NCBI GenBank assembly: GCA_964586145.1
Contig: CAZPHH010000099.1
Coordinates: 1 to 17,216 of the forward strand
DNA: 17,216 nucleotides
Reading direction: 5' to 3'
Source: JAFGJQ01 sp964586145
GTDB lineage: Bacteria > Planctomycetota > Phycisphaerae > UBA1845
Every line of letters begins with the position of its first letter. Within the stretch, counting starts at the first letter, position 1. The translations under genes were made by a program, and so were the position numbers. Shown here in pieces: positions 6,858-14,265 of the stretch. The notes beneath the pieces are model-generated. The model worked only from the letters and a program-made list of their open reading frames with translations. It was not told where the DNA came from and did no database searches.

Positions 6858-7700
6858 GTGGAGTGGCTCTATCATTCCCGGTCGGCCGAGGAGGCCGGTG
6901 GCGACGCGGAGGCCGATGCCTCGCCCGTCGTCGTGATCAAGATCGGCGGTTCGGTGTTCACCGACCTGGCCGCCTACAAGCGCTGCGCCGCCTACCTGAA
7001 GAAACGGGTGGATGAGGCCCCGCAGGAGCAACTCGTCGTCGTGGTGTCGGCGGAATTCGGGATGACCGACCGGTTGGAGGCGCTGGCCCGACAACTGTGC
7101 CTCGCGCCGGACCCCGGCACGCTGGACCTGCTCTGGTCCACGGGCGAAGTGCAGTCGGTGGCCACGCTGACATTATGCCTGCACGCAGAGGGCGTGCCGG
7201 CCGTCGGCCTGAGCGTGCACGAATGCGGCCTGCGCGCCCCCCATCAGGACGAAGCCGTCGAACACGTGGTCGTCGAGGGCCCCTCGCTGCGATCGCGGAT
7301 CGCGGGCGTTCCGGTCGCGGTGGTCCCCGGCTTCCTGGCCCGCGGGCCGGGTGACAGAGTTGTGTCCCTCGGTCGCGGCGGCTCGGACCTGACGGCCGTC
7401 CTGCTGGCTGCCGGCCTGGGCGCCGTCCGCTGCGAGTTGATCAAGGACGTGCCCGGCTACTTCGATAAAGATCCCCATCGTTTCGCCGACGCGGCGCCGC
7501 TGGACCATATCACGTATGCCCGAGCGCTGGCCATGGCCCGCGACGGCTGCGACCTCGTGCAGGCCCGGGCCATCGAGGCCGCCGCCCGACACGGCACGCC
7601 GGTCATCGTGCGAAGCCTCCACGACGGCGACCACCAGACGCGACTCACCGCGGCCGAAACGCCGGCCCGCGCAACTGCGCAGTCCACGGCAGTCGCCTGA
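6858..7700 (+). CDS. Aspartokinase-like amino acid kinase without ACT domains
   Basis: I chose GTG at 6858 because a perfect GGAGG (6845-6849) lies 8 bases upstream; the open frame extends to 6618 but is not protein-like there. The 280-aa product is an amino acid kinase fold. VVVIKIGGSVFTD (Lys28) is the phosphate-binding motif, followed by VVVVSAEFGMTDRLEALA, LLWSTGEVQS (Glu97), VPVAVVPGFL, the aspartokinase-type GRGGSDLTAVLLAAGLGA (172-177) and KDVPGYFDKDPH. Order and spacing match the catalytic half of aspartokinase, which makes aspartyl-phosphate at the head of the Lys/Met/Thr pathway. The protein ends where the two ACT domains would begin, so the usual allosteric feedback by amino acids should be missing. 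The SAM-I switch upstream supports a methionine-linked role. Another amino acid kinase substrate is possible. Confidence 0.85.
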   Translation: MEWLYHSRSAEEAGGDAEADASPVVVIKIGGSVFTDLAAYKRCAAYLKKRVDEAPQEQLVVVVSAEFGMTDRLEALARQLCLAPDPGTLDLLWSTGEVQSVATLTLCLHAEGVPAVGLSVHECGLRAPHQDEAVEHVVVEGPSLRSRIAGVPVAVVPGFLARGPGDRVVSLGRGGSDLTAVLLAAGLGAVRCELIKDVPGYFDKDPHRFADAAPLDHITYARALAMARDGCDLVQARAIEAAARHGTPVIVRSLHDGDHQTRLTAAETPARATAQSTAVA

Positions 7701-7707
7701 CCACCGA

Positions 7708-7722
7708 GCGGGCTGCGCCCGC
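7708..7722. terminator. Short hairpin after the kinase gene
   Basis: GCGGGC (7708-7713) and GCCCGC (7717-7722) pair around TGC, seven bases after the stop codon. There is no T-run, so termination strength is doubtful. Confidence 0.35.
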
Positions 7723-7773
7723 AACCCTTGGGACGAAGGAAGCCGCCCTGACGTGCGGGCGCGGGGTCAATTC

Positions 7774-7924
7774 TGCGGGACCGGCTTTGCTTTGTGGGAC
7801 CGGCCCAACTTGTGGGACCGGCTTTGCTTTGTGGGACCGGCTTTCCAGCCGGTCAGTCCTATCTGTGGGACCGGCTTTCCAGCCGGTCTCTCCCTCTTCT
7901 GTGGGACCGGCTTTCCAGCCGGTC
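7774..7924. repeat. Array of palindromic GGGACCGGCTTTCCAGCCGGTC repeats
   Basis: Three complete copies of a 25-base unit occur at 7830-7854, 7864-7888 and 7900-7924. Each begins TGTGGGA and contains ACCGGCT-TTCC-AGCCGGT, a 7-bp hairpin with a 4-base loop. Three partial copies sit head to tail before them: 7774-7792 and 7811-7829 end in GGCTTTGCTT, and 7793-7810 ends in GGCCCAACT. Spacers between full copies are 9 and 11 bases and differ in sequence, so this is not a CRISPR array. All copies face the same way. Similar GGCTTTCCAGCC-type palindromes are scattered between genes in some Planctomycetota genomes, from general knowledge. Confidence 0.9.
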
Positions 7925-7934
7925 TCTGATGTTT

Positions 7935-7950
7935 GGCCGGTCATCCGGCC
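7935..7950. other. GGCCGG-TCAT-CCGGCC palindrome
   Basis: Perfect 6-bp arms (7935-7940, 7945-7950) with a 4-base loop, 10 bases after the last full repeat. It may be a diverged repeat or a terminator-like hairpin. Confidence 0.45.
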
Positions 7951-8074
7951 GCGACGGTGTAGCATGCGGCGGATCCCCTCGTTTCAGTCTCCCGTTTCAA
8001 GCTTCCGGTTCTCCAGTGTCTGACCCCAACTCCCGGGCCACTCGGGCACTTCGTCGCTTCCACTCCGCTTGTCT

Positions 8075-8102
8075 TTGCCGGACCCCGCTTTTCGCATACA
8101 CT
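8075..8102 (+). promoter_or_regulatory. Possible promoter of the deoxyhypusine synthase-like gene
   Basis: TTGCCG (8075-8080), 16 bases, TACACT (8097-8102). Both boxes match four of six consensus bases. The start would be near 8109, giving a leader of about 57 bases that contains a GCCGGC pair (8120-8125 and 8136-8141). Confidence 0.35.
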
Positions 8103-8165
8103 CCGACGCTCGCGCTCATGCCGGCAATACCGAAGGCCGGCAAATTGCAGGAAAGGACGCGCCCG

Positions 8166-9275
8166 ATGCCGAATCACACGTGCCAGGGATGCCACAAGGA
8201 CCCGACCGGTGCCCACAAGTGGATGTCCGGCCGGTCGATTGAGCCTCTGAACCTTCGCGGCAATGAGCAGGTGGCCGACCTGATCGACAACGTCTACGCC
8301 GCCAGCGGCTACAACGCCCGAAGGCTGGCCGAGGGCGCCCAGCTCTACCGCCGAATGATCGACGACGGCGCCACCATCTGCATGACCGTAGCCGGCGCCA
8401 TGACGCCGATCGGCATGAGCGGCATCTTCAGCGACCTCGTGGAGGCCGGGTTCGTCGATTTCGTCATCGCGACGGGGGCGAACCTGTACCACGACCTGCA
8501 CCGCCCCTACAACTGCCCGATGACACAGGGTCGGTTTGACGTGGACGATAACAAACTCGCGGCCGACGGCGTGGCCCGCATCTACGACGTCTTCATCGAG
8601 GATGAAGACACCTTGCTCAAGACGGACCGCGTCATTCTCGAAGCCCTGGAGGGGTTCGACACGTCCAAACCCTTCTCAACGGCCGCCCTGCACAAGGCCC
8701 TGGGCGATCGGGTGGCCCAGGTTGCTCCCGCCCCGGAGAAGTCGTTTGTGGTGACCGCCGCCCGCTGCGACGTGCCGGTCTTCACGTCCTCCCCCGGTGA
8801 CTCGTCCATCGGCATGAACCTGATGATCCCGTACCTCTACGACCAGCCGGTGCATCTGAACCCGATTCTGGACGTGATCGAGACGGCCGCCATCGTCCGT
8901 GACGCGGACCTCAACGGCGTGGTGGAGGTCGGCGGCGGCTCACCGAAGAACTTCTACCTGCAGACCCAGCCGGCCCTGGAGCAGTTCCTGCATGACTCGA
9001 GCAAGGGCGGCCACGACTACTTCCTCCAATTGACCACCGACTCCCCCCAATGGGGCGGCCTGTCCGGCGCCACGCCCAGCGAGGCCAAGAGCTGGGGCAA
9101 GGTGAAAGACGCCCGGATCAACAACGTAGTGGTCTACTCATGCGCGTCCCTGACGCTTCCGCTGATCGCCCAGTACGTTCTGACCCGCTGCAAGCCGCGG
9201 CCGCTTCGCCGCCTGCTCAACCGCCTGCCCGAGATGGTGGCCGAACTGAAGAAACTCCCCAAGCCGCAGGGATAG
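8166..9275 (+). CDS. Deoxyhypusine synthase-like protein (possible homospermidine synthase)
   Basis: The ATG at 8166 has AGGA (8154-8157) 8 bases upstream and gives a 369-aa protein, a normal length for the deoxyhypusine synthase family. Family features are an NAD-binding core with TVAGAMTPIGMSGIFSDLVEAGFVDFVIATGANLYHD, the segment TSSPGDSSIGMN, VVEVGGGSPKNF, and GGLSGATPSEAKSWGKV, in which Lys312 matches the lysine that forms the covalent intermediate in the human enzyme. Eukaryotic members modify eIF5A, which bacteria lack. Some bacterial members instead make homospermidine (the cyanobacterial SpeY enzyme is described), so a polyamine role is the best inference. The enzyme would be cytoplasmic and NAD-dependent. 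The N-terminal CQGCH is more likely metal or structural than haem. The gene is separated from the kinase by the repeat array and may be a separate transcript. Confidence 0.88.
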   Translation: MPNHTCQGCHKDPTGAHKWMSGRSIEPLNLRGNEQVADLIDNVYAASGYNARRLAEGAQLYRRMIDDGATICMTVAGAMTPIGMSGIFSDLVEAGFVDFVIATGANLYHDLHRPYNCPMTQGRFDVDDNKLAADGVARIYDVFIEDEDTLLKTDRVILEALEGFDTSKPFSTAALHKALGDRVAQVAPAPEKSFVVTAARCDVPVFTSSPGDSSIGMNLMIPYLYDQPVHLNPILDVIETAAIVRDADLNGVVEVGGGSPKNFYLQTQPALEQFLHDSSKGGHDYFLQLTTDSPQWGGLSGATPSEAKSWGKVKDARINNVVVYSCASLTLPLIAQYVLTRCKPRPLRRLLNRLPEMVAELKKLPKPQG

Positions 9276-9293
9276 GCTGTAGGCTGTAGGCTG
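9273..9293. repeat. Three tandem TAGGCTG heptamers
   Basis: TAGGCTG is repeated exactly at 9273, 9280 and 9287, starting within the stop codon of the gene before it, then TAGGAGC. It is a short microsatellite of unknown role. Confidence 0.85.
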
Positions 9294-9302
9294 TAGGAGC
9301 GG

Positions 9303-9325
9303 GGGACGGCCTATTGGCCGGTCCC
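9303..9325. terminator. Hairpin between two convergent genes
   Basis: GGGACGGCC (9303-9311) pairs with GGCCGGTCCC (9316-9325) around TATT with one bulged G, giving nine pairs. It spans the stop of the minus-strand gene and follows the plus-strand stop at 9275, so it could end both transcripts. It has no T-run in either direction. Confidence 0.5.
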
Positions 9326-12300
9326 TGCCAACACGCTGATTTCATCCTCTGACAGCGCGCGGTTGTAGAACGTCACTTCATCCATCCGGCCGCGGAAGGG
9401 GTAGTGTTCCGAACTCTCCAGCTCACGGTATGCGCCGATCCGCAGCGGCAGATCGCTCGGCTCGGGAAGGGGCGCGTCCCACGAGGCGACGTCCGCCCCG
9501 TCGCGGAACACCGTCAGCCACCGGCCATCATGCACCACCGCCACGTGCGTCCACCGCCCCGGCCCCAGGCCGACCGGCGCGTCGAACGCGCGTTGCCGGC
9601 CAAGGCTGATCCGCAACCGCCCACGATAGAGCTGCACCAGGTAGCCTGACCCGAACCAGTCGCCCTTGCTCAGCAACACCGGCATCTCCTTCGCGGCATC
9701 CCACGGCTCCGCGTTCACGCGAAACGCCACGCTGAACGGCCCCGCAAACGCCGCCGCCCGACTGGCTGCGCCCGGAATCTCCACGTATCCGCCGTTTCGC
9801 GTGTCCAGAGACTGCGCCTCCCCACTTCTCGAGAACACAGCATTCCCCACCCGTTCTGCGCCCTCGGGCAGTCCTTCGTCGAAACCGAACCGCAACACCG
9901 GCTCCTTCTGCCCCACCGGTTCCGGGCGAACGTACGCAGGGGGAAAGGCAGGTGTATCCGCCACGACCGTCACGACGCCCTCACGTGGAAACATGTGGTA
10001 ATTCACGTCCTTCGGCGAGCCGGGGCGGTATGGCGGACCAACCGACCACGCATAGACTCCGGGCCGCGCGGGCCGCGTCCGGGTGATCCAGACCTCGGTG
10101 CCGGGGATCCTGCATCGGTCGATCATCTCGTACCCGATTCCGGTTCGCGCCGTGACGTCCTGGAAACGAACACTTCCTGCGGAGAAAGGACCCGAGTCGT
10201 AGTTCGCGCTCACGTCGATACGCAGAAACTCGCCCAGAAACAGCCGACCCGGCACGGGTTGGACGACATACGCATCGACACCGCCCGCCCGAGGCACGTA
10301 GGGCGTCAGTTGCCTCGACCACCTGCGCTCTGTGGCGGTTGCTTCTTCTCCCAGAACTCTGCTCAGGCGATCCACGAAGGACGCGTAAAAGCGGCCGTAC
10401 CGGGCGTTGGCGGTGGCCAGCATGCCCAGCTCACCGCGCGTTCGGCACGTGCTGGCCAGCGATTGCAGGCCGGCGCGAAAATCCAATTGACGCAGACCCG
10501 TCTGATTCTTGCTGCCGTCGTTGATCTCCCGTGCCAGCGATCTGGCCTCACTCATCTTTCCCTCGGCAAACAGCCGTTCTGCCTGCCGCAGTTTGCGGGC
10601 CAGCGGCGCCGAATCATTCCAGATCGCCAGCCCGACCTTCGCCCGACAGACCATCCACCGAATCGTGGATGCCAGGTCGTGATACGCGACGGCCGCCGTG
10701 TAGTTCCCGGCATCCACAGCCGGCTTCACTCTCTCCATCAGCCGCGAGGCCAGCGTCTCCAGCTCCTCAAACCGCGATTCGTCCGGCAGATGCCCGGCCG
10801 AGTACGGCCTGTGGCCGAGATGCGGAGCGTCGGGGTAGGTGCGTTTGCCCACGTCCGGGTCATAGAACCACGAGAACGGCGTAATGCACTCCACGCAACC
10901 TGCCGCGCCCACGTACTGCGGGCCCAGTTCCTCCAGCCGCAGGTGGACCTTCGCCATTTCCTCTGCGTCGGCCGGGCCGTAGTGGTCGGCGGCGTATTGC
11001 AGAAAGTACTGCTGCGGCGTCAGCTCCGCGTCCCAGCCGAATCGGTACAGATACCCCGCCACGTCCTGCACGTTGCGCGTCCGCCAGTGAATCCCCAGCG
11101 CCCCCTGGCAGCCCTTTCGCACAATGTCCTTGAGCAGCGGCTCGAACACGCACACGTTCGGCTGCGGACCGGTCTGATCGGATCGGGTGAAGCCGCCGTC
11201 GGACTCAAACCACGGGATCGGCCACCGCTGCCGCCCGGGCTGGAGCTGGCCGTACGCCTCCGAAACCGCCGGGGCGATGGCCGGGTCGATGTTGTCCAGC
11301 GCCGCGAAAATCACATCCTCCGGCACGACCTGGTCGAGCCCGGGATACAGGCTTGTGAATTTCATCCACTGGTCGCCGCCCCAGCCGCTGACGATCAGGC
11401 GGACCTGCGGGGCATACTCGCCCAGCATCTCGTGCGTGAGCCGGATGAACTTCGTGATCCGCGCCGCCTCCGACAGGTTGTGGTCCGGGCCCAGGTAGGC
11501 AAACGCCGCGCGGATGTCCTCATCCACGGTCGTCCCCGTCTCTTTTCCGCCCACCCCGCCGAACTCGCTCTGCCAGATCCAAAAACAATCCAGCGGGTAC
11601 GTGGCCAGGGTGTGTTCCAGCCGCCGCCGCAGGTCGTCCCGAACGGCCGGGTCGTCCGGGTTGCCCGTCACCTCCCAGCCCAGGCACGTCGTGAGCCCGT
11701 ACTGTTTCGCGAAGCCCAGAGCGTCCGCCATCATCTGCTGTTGCAGCCGAACCGCCCGACCCGGCGCCCACGTCCAGGCATCCTCGATGCCCACCTCACA
11801 GCCCCATTCGCCCCGGTCAAAGAGCTGGTCCGTCCCAAACAGGAAATCCTTGGTGGACATGGCCGGCGGCGACCACCATCGATGGGGGGAAATCGTCGTC
11901 ATCAGCGGGCCGCCCTTCGTGGCCCCGCGGAAGGTGATGTCGTAGCCGCCGAACGGCTCGTGATCGTACGCGTGAAACCCGATGAAGTTGGCCTTCTGTC
12001 GGGCCATCTGCTGGAAGAAGAACCGGTAGTCCTGCGGGTTCCACGTCGTGGCCGAGTTCAAGAAGTTGAACCACGGCAGGTTCCCACGGACGGCCAGCGC
12101 GGGAACGAACGTCCGATTCACCCGCGCGGCGGGGAACTCCGCGGCTCGCACGGGTTCGGTGGTTTCCCCCAGATAGAACCCGAACCCCCACGACTCGATC
12201 AGGGAATACGCCGCCCACAGGGTGGCCGCCGGGCTCGCCCCATGCACGACCTGACAGGCCGGGCTGCCGTCCTCCACATACAAGGCGTGGTTCTGCCGGG

Positions 12301-12595
12301 CGTCCGGACCGTCGGTCGGAACACGCTCCGACGAGCCGGTCCGCAGCACGATGGCCGGACCCGCGGCCGGCGGCAAATTCACAAGCGGCGGCAGAACACC
12401 GGTGCGCCGGTACGCGAACTGCCGCAGCTCGTCCGCCGCCAGTCGAACCATCCCCTCGGCATCCGCCGGAACGACAATGGAGACACCTGCGAGTGGGTAT
12501 TCGTCTGCCCGGGCTGACGGCTCCTTTTCGGAAGGCTGCGCGGCCATCGCAGACGCAGTTGCCACCGCTACCAGATACCATCGGCTCTTCGTCAT
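9311..12595 (-). CDS. Large secreted glycoside-hydrolase-like protein with C-terminal LamG domain
   Basis: The start at 12595 has GGGAG 8 bases upstream and gives 1094 aa beginning with a short export signal (MTKSRWYLVAVATASAMAAQ); the frame upstream of it is only the tandem repeat. Residues about 35-165 resemble the N-terminal domain found before GH67-type barrels, with VRLAADELRQFAYRRTG and a late AAYSLIESWGFGFYLGE. Residues about 170-600 look like a TIM barrel, with GWEVTGNPDDP, FWIWQSEFGG, VSGWGGDQW and PWFESDGG; the acidic residues in these are possible catalytic ones. A helical region (about 600-780) follows, then a beta-rich stretch. The final 195 or so residues are a LamG/concanavalin-like domain (VLRFGFDEG..., GPGRWTHVAVVHDGRWLTVFRDG..., FRGRMDEVTFYNRALSEDEI). 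I cannot assign a CAZy family or substrate; a polysaccharide or uronic acid target is inference. A long plus-strand frame opposite it is an antisense shadow. Confidence 0.85.
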   Translation of the reverse strand: MTKSRWYLVAVATASAMAAQPSEKEPSARADEYPLAGVSIVVPADAEGMVRLAADELRQFAYRRTGVLPPLVNLPPAAGPAIVLRTGSSERVPTDGPDARQNHALYVEDGSPACQVVHGASPAATLWAAYSLIESWGFGFYLGETTEPVRAAEFPAARVNRTFVPALAVRGNLPWFNFLNSATTWNPQDYRFFFQQMARQKANFIGFHAYDHEPFGGYDITFRGATKGGPLMTTISPHRWWSPPAMSTKDFLFGTDQLFDRGEWGCEVGIEDAWTWAPGRAVRLQQQMMADALGFAKQYGLTTCLGWEVTGNPDDPAVRDDLRRRLEHTLATYPLDCFWIWQSEFGGVGGKETGTTVDEDIRAAFAYLGPDHNLSEAARITKFIRLTHEMLGEYAPQVRLIVSGWGGDQWMKFTSLYPGLDQVVPEDVIFAALDNIDPAIAPAVSEAYGQLQPGRQRWPIPWFESDGGFTRSDQTGPQPNVCVFEPLLKDIVRKGCQGALGIHWRTRNVQDVAGYLYRFGWDAELTPQQYFLQYAADHYGPADAEEMAKVHLRLEELGPQYVGAAGCVECITPFSWFYDPDVGKRTYPDAPHLGHRPYSAGHLPDESRFEELETLASRLMERVKPAVDAGNYTAAVAYHDLASTIRWMVCRAKVGLAIWNDSAPLARKLRQAERLFAEGKMSEARSLAREINDGSKNQTGLRQLDFRAGLQSLASTCRTRGELGMLATANARYGRFYASFVDRLSRVLGEEATATERRWSRQLTPYVPRAGGVDAYVVQPVPGRLFLGEFLRIDVSANYDSGPFSAGSVRFQDVTARTGIGYEMIDRCRIPGTEVWITRTRPARPGVYAWSVGPPYRPGSPKDVNYHMFPREGVVTVVADTPAFPPAYVRPEPVGQKEPVLRFGFDEGLPEGAERVGNAVFSRSGEAQSLDTRNGGYVEIPGAASRAAAFAGPFSVAFRVNAEPWDAAKEMPVLLSKGDWFGSGYLVQLYRGRLRISLGRQRAFDAPVGLGPGRWTHVAVVHDGRWLTVFRDGADVASWDAPLPEPSDLPLRIGAYRELESSEHYPFRGRMDEVTFYNRALSEDEISVLAGTGQ

Positions 12596-12625
12596 GGTGA
12601 TTGCTCCCTTCGCGTCATAGGGCTG

Positions 12626-12631
12626 AGCATA
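12626..12631 (-). promoter_or_regulatory. Possible -10 box for the large secreted protein
   Basis: The complement of 12626-12631 reads TATGCT (four of six), about 30 bases before the ATG. No convincing -35 is present. Confidence 0.25.
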
Positions 12632-12670
12632 GCGTGATCCGCCCCATGTTCCAGGCTGACAATCCTCAAT

Positions 12671-12726
12671 CCCTTGATCCCTGGATCCCTTGATCCCTCG
12701 ATCCCTCGATCCCTTCATCCCTCCAA
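12671..12726. repeat. Seven-copy 8-bp tandem repeat (CCCTYGAT)
   Basis: Copies begin at 12671, 12679, 12687, 12695, 12703, 12711 and 12719. The first five are CCCT followed by TG, GG, TG, CG and CG plus AT; the last two have drifted (CCCTTCAT, CCCTCCAA). The block fills the middle of the spacer between two divergent genes and ends exactly where the MgtE -35 begins. On the minus strand it reads GGGATC(A/G)A units and forms a false N-terminal extension of the secreted-protein frame. Confidence 0.92.
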
Positions 12727-12754
12727 TTGCGTTTCCCTCATTCCTCTGCATAAT
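12727..12754 (+). promoter_or_regulatory. Promoter for mgtE
   Basis: TTGCGT (12727-12732), 16 bases, CATAAT (12749-12754; five of six). The start would be near 12761, giving a 41-base leader. Confidence 0.5.
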
Positions 12755-12766
12755 GGCCCAACTTGG

Positions 12767-12792
12767 CCGTTGTCGGGGCCGTCCCAACGGAG
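12767..12792 (+). promoter_or_regulatory. Hairpin overlapping the mgtE ribosome site
   Basis: CCGTTG (12767-12772) pairs with CAACGG (12785-12790). The 3' arm runs into GGAG (12789-12792), the ribosome site of mgtE, so folding would mask it. It does not resemble the known M-box magnesium riboswitch, which is far larger. Confidence 0.35.
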
Positions 12793-12801
12793 CAACAGCA
12801 C

Positions 12802-14187
12802 ATGCCCACCACGCAGGCGAAGTATGAGCGCGTCGAAGCCGCTTTGCGGTCGGACGACCCGGCTGCGCTCTCGTCGGTGCTGGCCGACATCCGCGCGGCC
12901 GACCTCGCCGAGATCTACGAGATGCTCGGTGATGACGAGCGCTCGAAGCTCATCTTCGCTCTGCCTCCGGAGGTTGTGGCCGAGGTCGTTGTCCTGCTCG
13001 ACGAAATCGAGCGGGGCGAGGTCGTCGAGGAGATGGACGCCCGCGAGCTCTCCGAGATCGTCGCCCAGATGGAGCCGGACGACGCGGCCGACGTGCTGGG
13101 CGAGCTGACCGAAGAGCAGCGCGAGGACATCCTCGAAACCATCGCCAACGAGCACGCCGACAAGATCGAAGAGCTTCTCGGCTATCCGGAGGACACCGCC
13201 GGCGGCATCATGACCAAAGACCTGGTGGCCCTGCACGCCGGCGCCACCGTCCGCGAGGCCGTCCGCGAGATCCGCGCAAACTTCCCCGACGAGGACCTCC
13301 ACTACGTGTACGTGGTGGACCAGGCGGAGAAGCTGGTGGGCATCGTCCCGCTGCGCCGCCTGGTGCTGAGCGACGGGATGGTCCACCTGGGCAACATCTG
13401 CGAGCGCGATCCGGTCACCATTCCCGTTACCGCCGACCAGGAAGAGGTCGTACACGTCTTCTCCAAGTACGATCTGGCCGTCATCCCCGTCGTGGATGCC
13501 GAGGGCCGACTCCTGGGCCGGATCACCCACGACGACGTCATGGACGTCGCGGAGGAGGAGGCCGATGAAGACATCTATCGCATGGCCGGCCTGGACGCCG
13601 CGGAGTTCGAACGGGCCTCCATCGTCCGGGCAGCCGGCATCCGGCTGGCCTGGCTGGTGCCGTGCATGGCCAGCATGAGCATCAGCGCGGCCGTCATGTC
13701 CGTGGCCCAAAAGTGGTTCGCCACGCCGATTTACAACGCCCTGATCGTTTTCGTCCCCATGATCGGTGCCATCGGCGGCAACTGCGGTATCCAGATTTCC
13801 ACCGTCATCGTTCGCGGCCTGGCCACCGGCGAGCTGGCCTCGTCGAAATTCCGAAACGCGTTTCTGCGGGAGGGGCGAATCGCGCTGCTGATGGCGCCGG
13901 TCTGCGGGCTGGCCGCCTGGACCACCGCGCGTTTCGGAGTACCGCTGCTGGAGTCGTTCTTCGAGTACGACGCCGGATGCAGCCTGGATCGCACGGCGTT
14001 TGCGGTCGGGCTGGGCATGACCTCCGCAATTCTCGTGGCGGCGTCGCTGGGCCTGGTGCTGCCGTTCTTCTTCCGCTCCATTCGCGTCGATCCGGCCATC
14101 GCGTCCGGCCCGATCGTCACGACGTTGAACGACCTGATCAGCGTAACCGTCTTCCTCTCCCTGGCCATCCTCATCATGCGTTCGTAG
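12802..14187 (+). CDS. mgtE: MgtE magnesium channel/transporter
   Basis: The ATG at 12802 has GGAG (12789-12792) 9 bases upstream; an earlier in-frame codon at 12763 has no such site. The 461-aa product is a typical MgtE. It has an acidic helical N-domain (about 1-125, with LPPEVVAEVVVLLDEIE), then a CBS pair (about 130-255, opening GYPEDTAGGIMTKDLV and including VDAEGRLLGRITHDDVMD), and a five-helix membrane domain (about 280-460). Conserved pore residues are visible in PMIGAIGGNCGIQISTVIVRGLATGE and in ASGPIVTTLNDLISVTVF, where Asp444 matches the ion-selectivity Asp of TM5. It takes up Mg2+ across the inner membrane, with the cytoplasmic domains closing the channel when internal Mg2+ is high. 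It converges with the tRNA synthetase gene downstream. Confidence 0.95.
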   Translation: MPTTQAKYERVEAALRSDDPAALSSVLADIRAADLAEIYEMLGDDERSKLIFALPPEVVAEVVVLLDEIERGEVVEEMDARELSEIVAQMEPDDAADVLGELTEEQREDILETIANEHADKIEELLGYPEDTAGGIMTKDLVALHAGATVREAVREIRANFPDEDLHYVYVVDQAEKLVGIVPLRRLVLSDGMVHLGNICERDPVTIPVTADQEEVVHVFSKYDLAVIPVVDAEGRLLGRITHDDVMDVAEEEADEDIYRMAGLDAAEFERASIVRAAGIRLAWLVPCMASMSISAAVMSVAQKWFATPIYNALIVFVPMIGAIGGNCGIQISTVIVRGLATGELASSKFRNAFLREGRIALLMAPVCGLAAWTTARFGVPLLESFFEYDAGCSLDRTAFAVGLGMTSAILVAASLGLVLPFFFRSIRVDPAIASGPIVTTLNDLISVTVFLSLAILIMRS

Positions 14188-14188
14188 A

Positions 14189-14204
14189 CGCCGGGGCGCC
14201 GGCG
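14189..14204. terminator. Short hairpin between convergent mgtE and glyQS
   Basis: CGCCGG (14189-14194) pairs with CCGGCG (14199-14204) around GGCG, one base after the mgtE stop. No T-run; a weak candidate. Confidence 0.3.
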
Positions 14205-14265
14205 GCCGGAAAACGCCTCACGCGGCAATCCTCCCGGGTTCCACCCACAACGCGACCTCCGGTCG

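Larger units (their letters stand above)
7701..8165. other. 465-base intergenic region with repeat array
   Basis: This spacer holds a hairpin, the TGTGGGACCGGC repeat array (7774-7924), a GGCCGG/CCGGCC palindrome (7935-7950) and a possible promoter for the next gene. I see no supportable ORF on either strand. Confidence 0.6.

Noticed and set aside
7774..7950. Possible CRISPR array
   Set aside because: Spacers are absent or only 9-11 bases, the unit is a perfect palindrome and no cas gene is present.
8166..8210. CXXCH haem-binding motif (CQGCH) at the start of the deoxyhypusine synthase-like protein
   Set aside because: There is no export signal and the family is cytoplasmic and NAD-dependent, so covalent haem is not expected.
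9995..12517. 840-codon open frame on the plus strand
   Set aside because: It lies opposite the secreted-protein gene and its translation is Arg/Pro/His-rich without domains, as expected for the antisense of a GC-rich coding strand.
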